A stretch of 64,000 bases of DNA from Skeletonema tropicum (Eukaryota; Bacillariophyta; Thalassiosirophyceae; Thalassiosirales; Thalassiosiraceae): the NCBI GenBank assembly GCA_037178625.1, contig CM074134.1, forward strand, positions 1,860,001 to 1,924,000, read 5' to 3'. A program made the translations under genes and the position numbers. Below the pieces are notes generated by a model. The model searched no databases, was not told the origin of the DNA, and saw only the letters and a program-made list of their open reading frames with translations. Below, piece by piece: positions 43,422 through 54,006 of this stretch. The first letter of the stretch is position 1. Every line of letters begins with the position of its first letter.

Positions 43422-44965
43422 ATGTTCGTTCATATTCTCATCATCATCGCTATTATCCATCTCTGCAGTATACCAAGCAGCAGTGCCTTTCTACCCCCAA
43501 CATCAAAGCAGCCACCACCACCTACTGCAGCCTCATCGAGCAAGATCTTCTCATCGGCTTCCGAAGTCATGCCTTCCAACGTTCAAACTCTAGTAGATCA
43601 AGCAAAATCTCTATTTGATAAATCTTTCGGAGACGGCGATGATGCAAATGATCGAATAATTTTTCCAAAGTACTGTGTGTCTGCTCCAGGTCGAGTCAAT
43701 CTAATTGGAGAGCATACGGACTACACTGGGGGGTATGTTTTACCGCTTGCAATTGGATATAACACTATTGGATATGGTCGGGGTGCCATCGTCAAGAAAG
43801 CTGGTTCGGAATCTGTAAAGTGTCGTATTGTATCGACGAACAATCCAATAGTAGAATTTCATGTAAGTCCATCGTTGGAGGCATCTACAGGATCGAATAA
43901 ATGGGTTAATTATGTGCAAGGTGTGGTGTTACAATACTTGCCTGATTTGAAAGATGATGAAACGTTCATTTTTGACTTGGCTATTGTCGGTGATGTGCCC
44001 TTGGGAAGTGGACTATCATCCTCTGCCAGTTTAGAAGTAGCAACCGCAGTATTCCTAGAGAGAATTTTGGACAGTCAGGGTGTTGCTTACAGCAGTGCGA
44101 AGGACGCACCATTATCGGAGAAGCAGAGAAAAATGGAACGGGCTGTTAGATGTAAGCTTGCAGAGAATATCTTTTGTGGGTAAGTTCATCATGTACATGT
44201 CTCATTTATTTTACATCTTCAACCAGCACATCATCGCTCAATTTGCAATAATTTATCCAAAATTAAAGTGTCCCATGTGGTATAATGGACCAGTTTGTCT
44301 CAAGTGCAGGCAGTTTTGGCAAGTTATTACTATTAGATTGTCGCAGTTTGGACTACAGAGAGGTTTCCATGGGAGGTGAATCTACTTCTAGCTCAGATAC
44401 TCCAGTTTTGGTCATTACAAATTCAAATGTAAAACATGATCTTGGCGATGGAGAGTATCCGATACGAGTACAACAATGCAAGGAAGCAACAGATATTTTA
44501 ACAAAGATGAATCCTTCCATTCAGTCACTTCGAGATGCAACAATGAAAGATGTAGAGGCTGCTGCTCAATCAGCTGGATTAGATGGACTCCTATTGCAAA
44601 GAGCACGACACGTTGTATCTGAGAATGAGCGAACAGTGAAGACTGCAGATGCATTGGAAAAGGGAGACTGGGAGACTGTCGGCAAGCTGATGAATGCCAG
44701 TCACACTAGCATGAGAGATGATTATGAGGTTAGCTGTGAAGAAATCGATGTCTTGGCAGACCTTGCGCAAACATTTGGCGATGAAGTGTATGGCTCTCGT
44801 CTTACTGGAGGTGGGTTTGGAGGTTGCACAGTTACATTAGTGAAGAAAGATTCTGCTCAAGACTTGATTGAGTATCTGAAGAAGCAGTATGAAGCGAAGA
44901 CAGGCACAAAGTGTGTTTGTTTCGAGACTACACCAGCTGGTGGTGCCAGAGCGATTGACTTGTAG
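43422..44965 (+). CDS. GALK: Galactokinase with N-terminal plastid-type presequence (two exons)
   Basis: Exons 43422-44179 and 44269-44965 are split by an 89-bp GTAAGT...TTAAAG intron; joining yields IFCGVPCGIMDQF in frame and 484 aa. It phosphorylates galactose at C1 in the Leloir route. GHMP-kinase motifs are complete: the galactokinase signature GRVNLIGEHTDYTGGY (about 90-105), the ATP loop GDVPLGSGLSSSASLEVA (about 190-207), CGIMDQF with the catalytic Asp (about 256-262), and the C-terminal GSRLTGGGFGGCTV. Unusually, the first about 23 residues are a hydrophobic signal peptide ending SSSAF, as in diatom plastid preproteins. A second Met at about 50 would give a cytosolic form. No kinase residue is missing. 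Confidence 0.92.
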
Positions 44966-45126
44966 TGATTTCGATGAGAGTATACTAGTTTACATTGGTT
45001 TTAATTGTTAATTGTAGGAGTGTAGGACATACTATTGCACATTCTCCTAGAGAGGTAACATGCTTTTGCTATCCAAGCTTCTGACTCTTAGAAGACTTCT
45101 ACTTAGTTTTTAGATAGGGTTATCCG

Positions 45127-45861
45127 TCACACGTTGACTTCCCAAACCGACCCAAGAAGTGGAACACCATCGTTGCAATCCTCATGCGCAGTTGAAGTTG
45201 AACTAGTGCCTACCGCAACTTCGTTTGTTAAGCTCGTGACACGAGTGGCGATTGACTTGATTGTCTTCTGATCGAGATCCATCATCGCCTCACAAATCTG
45301 TAAAGCACGAGCATCTCTGGATGATTCCTTCAGATCACGAATGAAGTTGTGGACAATCTCTTTCGTCAACTCGCCCTCTTGCCTTGCCAAGGCATTCTTG
45401 GCAGTTTCGACCGGCCCAGCACTGAAGGAGGGTTGGCCTGAAAGCAGGCTGATGGAATCGAACGTAGGGTTCAATCTCCCGAAGTAAATCAGTGTGAGCT
45501 TATTTCTAACTGTCACTGCTGTGAGCCCAAACTCTTCTTTCAAATACGCCTCTCTACTCGTCTTTCTGGGCTTCTCCTCAAAAAAAAATTTCTGAAATAA
45601 GTTGCCGTCAGCACCAATCCATTTCGATAGGACACGATCTGAGTTAACATATCTACCATATTCCCTTGTATTGTATTCGTTTTGCATATCTTGGAAAGGT
45701 ACGAGTACCCAGTCATCTGTTCCATGTTCACACTTTGGTTTGAGTGCTTCAAAGAGAAGACGAGTAAGATCATCAGCTGCGTGCTCATCAGAACTTTCAG
45801 TACCGATATTGGCATTGGCATTGTGCCTGCGCTGACGTGATGTTCGCGTAGTCATAGTCAT
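45127..45861 (-). CDS. Hypothetical protein, family not recognised
   Basis: 244 aa, single exon, start ATG 45861. It has no membrane segment or signal. The N-terminus is basic, then comes an acidic region. A central part (residues about 55-145, LVPFQDMQNEYN, SDRVLSKWIGADGNLFQKFF, LTAVTVRNKLTLIYFGRL) looks like a folded domain, possibly helix-turn-helix by its spacing, but I cannot name it. The C-terminal half is helical (EIVHNFIRDLKESSRDARAL). Convergent with galactokinase with a 161-bp gap. Confidence 0.5.
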   Translation of the reverse strand: MTMTTRTSRQRRHNANANIGTESSDEHAADDLTRLLFEALKPKCEHGTDDWVLVPFQDMQNEYNTREYGRYVNSDRVLSKWIGADGNLFQKFFFEEKPRKTSREAYLKEEFGLTAVTVRNKLTLIYFGRLNPTFDSISLLSGQPSFSAGPVETAKNALARQEGELTKEIVHNFIRDLKESSRDARALQICEAMMDLDQKTIKSIATRVTSLTNEVAVGTSSTSTAHEDCNDGVPLLGSVWEVNV

Positions 45862-46488
45862 TGGTATAAGTAGTTGTACAGGGATGAAAAGGTGATCCAG
45901 TGCTTGCAGTTGATTGTGCCAATAAATTACTACCTGCCAATCTCTAGGCTGCTTTACAGTTTGCAGGCCATGGTGATACTTTCTATCAAGCTGCTAGCGG
46001 TCCCGTGGCATTAAATTGCAAAGAATTGGAGTACAGAGTTCCTTTCTCCTTCACCTTCACACGATCCACATAAGTTAGACTTAGTGTGATCTTTTGAAAA
46101 TTTCGCTATCGAGTAGCTGTGAGATCTGTTTACCGAATGATGGGTAAAAATAGGGATAATTACGGCAACCATCTTGAAGCTTTGGAGACGCCCGGAAATC
46201 TTAATTTTTGGAGAGAACGAAAGCCATACCCAAGGCTCATTAGACCATCGGCATAGATGATGATGGAGAAACGCTCCAAGGCAGGAAGACCGAAGCATCT
46301 TACAGTAAAAGCTGAAGATTAGAAAGCCTATCCCCCAAGAGGGTCTCGTACCTAAGTAGAACTATACTAATTCCTCTAAGTACAAATAGGTAACACCTAC
46401 ACAAAACTGGCGCGCCCCATCTCCTGCTCTGCTTCCATCTCGAATCTCGATGTCATTTTTCGGCATCTTGTGTATCTAGCGTAGCAAC
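45862..46488. promoter_or_regulatory. Divergent intergenic region with (A)GGAATTAGTA motif
   Basis: No gene is supported; a 95-codon minus frame at 46,298-46,011 has no known motif. ATACTAATTCCT at 46364-46375 is the reverse complement of the motif also found upstream of the FKBP and dioxygenase genes, 114 bp before the next start codon. Confidence 0.45.
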
Positions 46489-48166
46489 ATGTTTGCATCG
46501 ACGTTGCTCCGCCCGGCAGCGGCGAGGCTTGCCCATAGCCGCCACCTCGCTCATCGTGGCTTTCGGTTACAGTCATCAGCGAGGTTTTCATCCACATGGA
46601 ACTGGGCCAAATCCACCACCTCCGCTGCAGCAAGTAGTAATGATCAAGACAACTCGTCTACTCCCACCAGTGGCAGCGGCAGCCCAAATAATAATGATCG
46701 CAATCCATCACCATCCATCCAACAGTCCATCTTAAACCAGTGTTCCGAACTGCACTCCTCAATCATGCCATTGAACACCTCCCTCCAAGGCCCGCTCGCC
46801 AAGAACAGCGACAAGGGCACATCTCTCCCCTTCGTCTTTCTCGTTGGCAACCACAGCAGTGGAAAATCTTCCTTCATCAATTATGTCCTCGGTCGATCGG
46901 TACAAACTGCTGGAGTGGCACCGACCGATGATTGCTTTACGGTTATTGCACCTGGACCGAAAGATGTGGATCAAGATGGTCCTGCACTCGTCGGTGATCC
47001 AGATATTGGATTTGAGGGGTTACGACAATTTGGGCCGACGTTGATTCATCATACACAATTAAAGGTTCGTGAGGGGATACGAAATCAAGACTTTATGATT
47101 ATTGATAGTCCTGGTATGATTGACAGTCCGGTAAATTATGGTGGAATGGTTAGTAATAACAACAATAACAGCAGAGATAATAGATCATCATCTACGTCTT
47201 CGGCCATTATGGATAGAGGATATGATTTCCAAGGAGTGGTACGATGGATGGCGGAACGAGCGGACGTTGTGCTTCTCTTTTTTGATCCGGATAAGCCTGG
47301 TACGACGGGCGAAACATTGAATATCTTGCTACATTCTCTTGGAGGGATGGACCACAAGTTATTAATTGTGTTGAACAAGGCAGATCAATTCAAGAAAATT
47401 CACGATTTTGCACGAGCCTATGGATCGTTATGTTGGAATTTGAGTAAGGTTATTCCAAGGAAAGATTTACCACGAATTTTCACAATGTGTCTTCCCGTTG
47501 CATCAGGAGCGGATGGTGAGGCAAAATCGGCAACCACAACAACTGAGGCATTGGATCAACGTGCATTGGCGGATCTACACCAAACTCGTGATGATGTGTT
47601 GGCAGAGGTAATGAAAGCTCCCAAGCGACGAATTGATAATGTGATTACCAATCTACATGACTCTGTGCATTTATTGCTCATGCATGCTGTTGTTGCTGAA
47701 GATGTGCGAAGTCGCTATTCCAAGCGTCAGTGGGAGAATCGGATTCAGGAGTGTTCGTCGTTAATCTTAGGGAGTGGGTCTGGCTGGATTGGGGATTCAT
47801 TTCGACGTACCATTACAATTTACTGGAGGCGTTGTTGCCGCTACTATGATTGGAGTGGGTGGCATGCATTGGTTTAATTCATCCAAGTTGAAGGATGTGG
47901 AGGAGCAATTGACGTCGATAGAAGAGTTGAGTGCGTCATTTCAACGCACTCACCCACAGGAAGTTAGTGAGGCAGATGAATTCTATTCCGCAATTTGGGC
48001 GAGGATACGTGACCCATTGAGACTTAGTTTATGGAGAAATGGATTGAGCGACTTCCCTTCAGTAAGCAAGTCCGATGTAGCGAAATTGCAAAACATTTTG
48101 GACGAGGAGATTCCAAGATTGAGGAGGTTAGCTTCTCCATCTCATCATGGATCCAAAGATAAATAG
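46489..48166 (+). CDS. Mitochondrial EHD/dynamin-like GTPase (one frame break)
   Basis: The leader MFASTLLRPAAARLAHSRHL is rich in Arg and Ala with no acidic residue, ending ARFSST, a strong mitochondrial presequence. The GTPase domain has P-loop GNHSSGKSS (120-128), DSPG (206-209) and NKAD (296-299), and its order and spacing match EHD-type dynamin-like proteins (FDPDKPGTTGETLNIL, PRIFTMCLP). Near the end the frame shifts at a GGG run (47770-47772); dropping one G gives ILGVGLAGLGIHFDVP followed by a membrane-like helix (GGVVAATMIGVGG) and a charged tail to 48166. It probably remodels a mitochondrial membrane. No EH domain is present. Convergent with the kinesin gene (42-bp gap). Confidence 0.75.
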
Positions 48167-48208
48167 ATCTGTTCTTATGAGTTATATCTTGAGAAATTAT
48201 TATCTTCT

Positions 48209-51200
48209 TCAATAATTCTCTTTCCCCTTCTTAGATGGTGTCTCGGCAAGAAGGTCACCAAAAGGAAGTAGTACTGGAGCTTCCTCACTACTTGTTTTCG
48301 TACGGGGCGGCTTCTTTGTCGTGGTGTCCCGAGATTGCTCCTCCCGAGGATTAAGAGATGAAGATTTCAACGGCTTGTTCCGTTTGGGTTTCCTATCGCT
48401 AGACTCCGATGACGATGAATCACTTGATATCTTTTTGTGAGAATTGCTGCGAGAATTTGGTCGGCTTGACTGTATTGGTGGACTTCTTCTTGATCTTGTT
48501 GTTGATAGAGAACTCGATCTCGAGCCAGTGGAGTTTGATCTCTCTGCGATCATGTTCTCACGAAGCCTTGACGTCTTGGTTGTTCTTAAATGCATAAGAC
48601 GTGTCTTCTCGTTCATCCATGCTTCAATGCGGTGAGAATTGTCTAACATGGACTTGACTACTTCGCTGAGCATATCTGCGTCATCAATTTCTCCTTCATT
48701 TTCTTCCCACACAGTGAGACGCTGGCGTAATGCCTCAAGCTTAGATACAAACATGGATTGCATCTGTTTTCTGTATCGCTCTTCTTCCAGCAGCGACTTG
48801 CTATTTGCTTTCTTGGTCAGAAGCCGCTGCTTGTCCCCAGCCTTTTCTTCGAATTCGGAGAGTTTTGCATCCAGTACGTTTAGCTCGCTGTTCAGTGACA
48901 TTATTCCATTCTTCGCATCTTGTTTCTTCTTCAGACGCTCAACCTCTTCTTGAATTCTCTTCAACTTCATTACACGAATGCGGAGTGATCGTTGAATATT
49001 TGTGGCTTCAGCTAGTGACTTGTGCACCCATTCCTCTACCCCAGGAGGACACTCGCTGATGATATGATCAAATGGACTTGCAGTCGTCACCTGGAGCTTT
49101 GTCGTCGAATCTTCGAGTTCGCCCCAGAAAGTCCCGCGCTTAGACGAGGAGACGTTCAATCCTTCCCAGAGAACAGTAAGGGTTTCAACTTCGCTTTGAG
49201 CGACTGCTTCCGCTGCCTCATTCAGCATCCGCATCTCATCAATGCATGCTTTCGAATATTCCTTTGAGAGGGGAGGCAAGTGCTCCAGAGCTTCCTGTAA
49301 ACTGCGGGAAAAATCCTGCGCATTCATCATGCCACAACCCTCGGCGGTAGCAAGTAGCGCTCCGTGTGACTCATCAATCACAGCTTTGAGTGTTTCTGAT
49401 AGCAGCTGCCTACCGTGGTTGATTGCTTGCAGGGTATGAAGCATTAGAGTGAGATGATCTGAAAAAGATTTATTCACGAGGATGCTCCCTTGTCGAAACA
49501 GTGCACTGTAAACCATATTCGCATCGCTCTCATTCCACCAACCAGGTACGCCCTGTTTTCGCTTCCTCAGCCCATGCGCGATAATTGATGGTAGTTCATT
49601 CCTCCCCACGTGCATTTCCTTCGACATAGAACGTAGACTGTCGCACTTTTCAACATTAGATAGTAGCCTTTCTGATTGCATTAGCTTCATCTTCTTGATA
49701 TCCCTCTCGCAATCGTCCAAGAATGCCTCGGAGAGACTTCCAGCTTTTATTTGTTGAAGTTTAGTTGTTTGTGGATCGCCGGTAGCTGCAGTTTCCTCAT
49801 TGATAGTCTCTAATCCACTTATCATTGCCTCTACATTCTGTAGCAGTTTTGCTCGTCCTTCTCTGGATGACGCCAGACTTACTCGTTGTTGTGCTGTGAT
49901 AGAATGCGAACGTGCTCGCTTCGGCTCCCCTTCGATGTTACTGTGTTGCATTAATTGTCTGAGATTGACACTGAGAATACTGTCACCAAAATCAGATGAC
50001 AGCTTTGTTGCATCATTCAGAAGACGTGCTCTCCTCTCAGTGGCATCATCAAATAGTGGTTGAATTTTGCGAAGCTTGGATTGAAGAGAAATTAATTCAT
50101 TGCTGAGGGAAGCACCAACTGTGGCCGGTAACTGAACCTCCATGCCAAGCGCGGCGTGCATTTGAATGAGACGTTTTTTCAAACTGTCGACTTGCTGGCC
50201 CTTTTGATCACGCTGTGTCTTGGCGTCGTCAAGCATTCGAGCACAAGCGTCCTCAACACAGTGCTCAAGCTTCTCCCTAACAGTGTCTCGCTCCTCCCTT
50301 GACATTCCGATAGCAGCCATCACTTCCTGAAGCTGGCGAAGCATTTGCGCTGTCTCGTCTGTCGATTCAGTTAACTTTTGCTGGGATCTCAAAAGGGCTA
50401 ACTGTTCCTCCACTTTGGAGTGTTGCTCTTTTTCCATTGAAAGTTCGTCACGTGTCTTTTCGAGCTCAGTCAGTGCCGACGCCTTGTCCGCAAGAAAAGC
50501 CTCAACTTTCTCGTTCGCTAGGCCGACTTCTTGTTCCAGGCTGTGGACGAATTCAACAAGATCAGATTCATTGTCTTCCGATGACATGAGCTTCTTCCGC
50601 CTTTCCAGGCTCTTCGTAAGTGCATCAATTTTCTCGTTTTGCATCATAATTTCATTCTCAAAGCTGCGCAGTGCTGAATCTTTCCTCAGCAAGGCGTCCT
50701 TCGTATTCCTACGTTGCAACTCTGTCGTATAATATGAATCCAATAAATTCCAAAGAAGAGTTCGTAGTACAGGACCATCGAGTTTGGCTATCATCTTCAA
50801 AGCTGAACCATTGCCGATTTTTGTATCTTCGTCAGATGCATCTTCTTCAATGGACGGATATTTCGATCGCAACTGATCAAGATCATTTTCTACTAGCTCA
50901 AGTTTCAACTGGAGCTCTTGAACAGTCTCTTCGTGTTCCTTGATTTCGAACAGAACATCTTCTACCACACTTGTATTTGGGTCCGTATTTTTGTATTCTC
51001 GTTTCCAAGTGTTGATTACCTTTGCTTCCTTGGCAAGCAACTGCATTAGCTCACCATGTTCAATAACCTTGGCTGTATATGCTTCTTTGGTTTGTGCAAA
51101 GCTTACTCTGTCTGCCACAGTCTTCTCTAACAAGAACTTGAGAGAGTCCATCTCTTGATTCACTGGTGCAAACTGTTCCATACCCTCAAGATCACGTTGC

Positions 51201-53614
51201 ACAGGATTGCCATGAACCCTTGATTGACGAGAGCTTCTACCATTGTTTTTCATATCAGTCCTGCGTTTCGTAAGAAGACGCATGAGATGTGTCTCCGTCT
51301 GCTTCAGTTTGTCAGAAAGCTTCCCACATTGAGACCGACTTCGCTCAAGGTTAGATTTGTACTTGTGGACCTCCGATTCCATCTTTGATATTTTCTTATC
51401 GGCAGTCCGTTCTTTTCGCTTCAAAGCTGAAATCTCTCGTGTTTTCTGGTTGGTAAATTCTTTGTGCTTTGCAGCAGCATCCTTCTGCTTCTTGATCAAG
51501 GCTACTTTGCCATGTTTCAGCTCCTGGATCTTACGCTCAAGAGCTTTACACTTTTGCACCTCTTGCTCGGCCTTTCGATACATCTGCTGATGCTTTCTCG
51601 ACTCTGACCGTGCACGTGCCAGATTTTCTTCCACCGTCTTCAACTTCTTCTTGATTAGAGTGGAGCATCCCTTAGTAGGATCGACCTGTGCTTGATCTAA
51701 CTCCTTTGCAAGTACCATCTTCTCAGATTCCAAACTATGGACATCACACATCAATTGTTCGTACTTGTCCTTCATGCTACGATACACTTTGAGATTCTCA
51801 CGGAGTTGCAGCAAACGGTCCTCTTGCGCAACAATTTCGCCTTCCATATCAACAAGTTTCTCTTGGTCATCTCGTTGCTCAATGCTGAATTTATGGTCGT
51901 GATGCTGCAGCTCAAGAAGTTGATCAATGAGTTGCATATCCTCTTCTGGATTGACATCCAAGATCAAGGCGTCGAAGTCATCTTGACTCTTGGCATGGTC
52001 CATGGTAAATTTGGATGATGTTTTCGTAGAGGTTGTCGCTGCAAGAGGCTTATTTGAACTTGCACTTGCACCACTACTTAACGATGGCGTATTAGTGGGT
52101 AAACTTGACGTTCTTGACGTAATGGGATGCAGCTGAGGAGGAGGAATGGAGTGAGCTGGCAGCGACATGGCAAGATTGGAACTGGCACCACTACCACCAC
52201 TCAATTCAGCAACCTTTTCATCAATTTTTGTCATGTAACAAGTTACATCTTCGCGCTTCAAAAGGTCCTCATTCACTTCACCAATACCACTTTCTTTTGC
52301 AGGCGTATCTCCTTCCTCTGTGAATCGCTGTTTGATTAATTCACACTTGAGAACATTGGTAAGAGAACGAAGTCGCTGCAATTCCAATGCGGTAGCATCG
52401 ACGTTACGAGTTGGTGCATTCTTGATGTTTCTTGCACGGTTGGCATATTGTAAAGTAGAGAGCGTCTCACTAGCATTGGTATCAGATGGAGAAACACACG
52501 CCAAGAATAGCGTTTGGCTGTTGCCACCCAATGCATCCTGTAGAAGACGCGTCAACTTCGATTGTCGGTAGGGTACATGGACCTTTTCACCCCTAGCAAT
52601 TCTATCTTCATCCGCAAGAGCATTGATCACATTCCCCAATGCCAACAGTCCTTCATTGATTTTAATTCCTTCCCTGGCACGTTCACCCTCTGCTCCAGTC
52701 TTCTTCATCCGTTCACTCCCCGCCAAGTCCACAAACGTAAAGCGTGATGTCGACGTTACATCCACTCCTTCTGCACTACGAGTAGTCTGCTGCAAATTCA
52801 CCATAAACACCGCATGTGAACGACTCGAAGTGCGGTTCATCAACGTCGAAGCAGTTGTCCGATTCATCGTCCCTTGATTGAGAATACGCATCGCTTCTGC
52901 GTCGGATGTTACTGGAGTTTCTTGCAATCCCTTGACGATTACTACACCGCTGGAATCTTCCCGTATTGGGAGGCATTTACGATCATCATCCATTAAATCA
53001 TGTATATCTTCGCCGTAGACTTCCAAAAAGGAAGCAGAGAGTTGAAAATTCATTAGCATGTCCTCGCCTGTTGCCTCCTCTGAACAATCTGTATCGACAT
53101 TATTATTATTGACCGACTGTCTCCCAGATTGTCTCCGCTGTCTCAAAATCCGTTCTGTTGATGCCTTACGTTGTGTCAATAATGAAAAGATGTCACTCAT
53201 AAACCTCGGTATCAGTCCATCGTTTTCGTTCAATATATTGTCCGACATATCTGGAGGATGATGATGATGCAGACTACTACTATTACTCTCCTCACCAACA
53301 ACCGCACGTTCATGAGCCTCACTTCCCATTGTGTACGTCTTACCACTCCCTGTCTGACCATAGGCAAGCACCGTCGCATTAAACCCACTCAAAAACGCAT
53401 CCAATAACGGCGGAGCGACATCCCCATATAAATCGGATTGGGTGATGGATTCGTGAAAGACGGAATCGTAAGTGAATTGCCGTCGGTTGGAGATGGAGAC
53501 GGTTTGGTGGAGGGTGTCGCTGTGGATGACGGGGCGGCCGTTTTCGGAGGTTTCTTTGGAGGTTAGGGGGCGGATGCGGACGCCTACTCGGACTTGAGAG
53601 GTGCTGTCTGACAT
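48209..53614 (-). CDS. Kinesin-4-like motor protein
   Basis: 1,801 aa, single uninterrupted frame. The N-terminal motor (about 1-400) has the P-loop GQTGSGKT (86-93), switch I NRTSSRSHA, switch II DLAGSE and the microtubule-binding HVPYRQSKLTRLLQDALGG. The start RVGVRIRPL and the block FTYDSVFHES...FLSGFNATVLAYG resemble KIF4/KIF21 (kinesin-4) motors. The long central part (about 580-1650) is coiled coil with few breaks. The C-terminus is Ser/Arg/Lys-rich (RSSSLSTTRSRRSPP), probably disordered and possibly a regulatory or DNA/microtubule-binding tail. Kinesin-4 proteins act on spindle midzones, chromosomes or cilia; which applies here is unknown. A 70-residue insertion sits in the motor after the P-loop helix. 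Confidence 0.88.
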   Translation of the reverse strand: MSDSTSQVRVGVRIRPLTSKETSENGRPVIHSDTLHQTVSISNRRQFTYDSVFHESITQSDLYGDVAPPLLDAFLSGFNATVLAYGQTGSGKTYTMGSEAHERAVVGEESNSSSLHHHHPPDMSDNILNENDGLIPRFMSDIFSLLTQRKASTERILRQRRQSGRQSVNNNNVDTDCSEEATGEDMLMNFQLSASFLEVYGEDIHDLMDDDRKCLPIREDSSGVVIVKGLQETPVTSDAEAMRILNQGTMNRTTASTLMNRTSSRSHAVFMVNLQQTTRSAEGVDVTSTSRFTFVDLAGSERMKKTGAEGERAREGIKINEGLLALGNVINALADEDRIARGEKVHVPYRQSKLTRLLQDALGGNSQTLFLACVSPSDTNASETLSTLQYANRARNIKNAPTRNVDATALELQRLRSLTNVLKCELIKQRFTEEGDTPAKESGIGEVNEDLLKREDVTCYMTKIDEKVAELSGGSGASSNLAMSLPAHSIPPPQLHPITSRTSSLPTNTPSLSSGASASSNKPLAATTSTKTSSKFTMDHAKSQDDFDALILDVNPEEDMQLIDQLLELQHHDHKFSIEQRDDQEKLVDMEGEIVAQEDRLLQLRENLKVYRSMKDKYEQLMCDVHSLESEKMVLAKELDQAQVDPTKGCSTLIKKKLKTVEENLARARSESRKHQQMYRKAEQEVQKCKALERKIQELKHGKVALIKKQKDAAAKHKEFTNQKTREISALKRKERTADKKISKMESEVHKYKSNLERSRSQCGKLSDKLKQTETHLMRLLTKRRTDMKNNGRSSRQSRVHGNPVQRDLEGMEQFAPVNQEMDSLKFLLEKTVADRVSFAQTKEAYTAKVIEHGELMQLLAKEAKVINTWKREYKNTDPNTSVVEDVLFEIKEHEETVQELQLKLELVENDLDQLRSKYPSIEEDASDEDTKIGNGSALKMIAKLDGPVLRTLLWNLLDSYYTTELQRRNTKDALLRKDSALRSFENEIMMQNEKIDALTKSLERRKKLMSSEDNESDLVEFVHSLEQEVGLANEKVEAFLADKASALTELEKTRDELSMEKEQHSKVEEQLALLRSQQKLTESTDETAQMLRQLQEVMAAIGMSREERDTVREKLEHCVEDACARMLDDAKTQRDQKGQQVDSLKKRLIQMHAALGMEVQLPATVGASLSNELISLQSKLRKIQPLFDDATERRARLLNDATKLSSDFGDSILSVNLRQLMQHSNIEGEPKRARSHSITAQQRVSLASSREGRAKLLQNVEAMISGLETINEETAATGDPQTTKLQQIKAGSLSEAFLDDCERDIKKMKLMQSERLLSNVEKCDSLRSMSKEMHVGRNELPSIIAHGLRKRKQGVPGWWNESDANMVYSALFRQGSILVNKSFSDHLTLMLHTLQAINHGRQLLSETLKAVIDESHGALLATAEGCGMMNAQDFSRSLQEALEHLPPLSKEYSKACIDEMRMLNEAAEAVAQSEVETLTVLWEGLNVSSSKRGTFWGELEDSTTKLQVTTASPFDHIISECPPGVEEWVHKSLAEATNIQRSLRIRVMKLKRIQEEVERLKKKQDAKNGIMSLNSELNVLDAKLSEFEEKAGDKQRLLTKKANSKSLLEEERYRKQMQSMFVSKLEALRQRLTVWEENEGEIDDADMLSEVVKSMLDNSHRIEAWMNEKTRLMHLRTTKTSRLRENMIAERSNSTGSRSSSLSTTRSRRSPPIQSSRPNSRSNSHKKISSDSSSSESSDRKPKRNKPLKSSSLNPREEQSRDTTTKKPPRTKTSSEEAPVLLPFGDLLAETPSKKGKENY

Positions 53615-54006
53615 GGTGGAGCTGTTGTTATTGTTGCTGAGATACTACTGTTGGTGTGGCGGTGTCATGGTCATGGTGAGGTCTAAAAAATAACGGATGC
53701 TTTTTGAATGCTTTTTTGATTTTGTCGCTAAAAAATAACCCTAAATAACCCCACAGTGGCCTATCACTCCTCCTACCTACTTACCTACCACCATGCCAGC
53801 TCCCAGCAAAAGCAAAGCAAAAAGCATAATAACATGAGCCATTGTATGCTAATAAAGCACGCCTGAAAAGTAGTAACAAGCAACAGCGGCGGCCGCAGTA
53901 GTCAGTGTTGTAGGCAGCAGTGCTCATGTATGAGTAGCCAAGTGATAGACATCAGTGTTCATACATACGTGCAGCCAAGAAGTGATTTTCATGCAACATA
54001 ACCAAA
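53615..54006. other. Divergent promoter region, kinesin and ORC6-like
   Basis: It carries two similar AT-rich strings, CTAAAAAATAACGG near 53,681 and CTAAAAAATAACCC near 53,730, and a NotI-like GCGGCCGC near 53,890. These could be shared promoter elements of two cell-cycle genes; this is inference. Confidence 0.4.

Noticed and set aside
45862..46380. tRNA or other structured RNA gene in the intergenic region
   Set aside because: I looked for a GGTTCGAATCC-like B box here and in other spacers and found none with a matching A box.
53725..53750. Telomere-like AACCCTAAATAACCCC
   Set aside because: Only one partial repeat unit; no tandem array.
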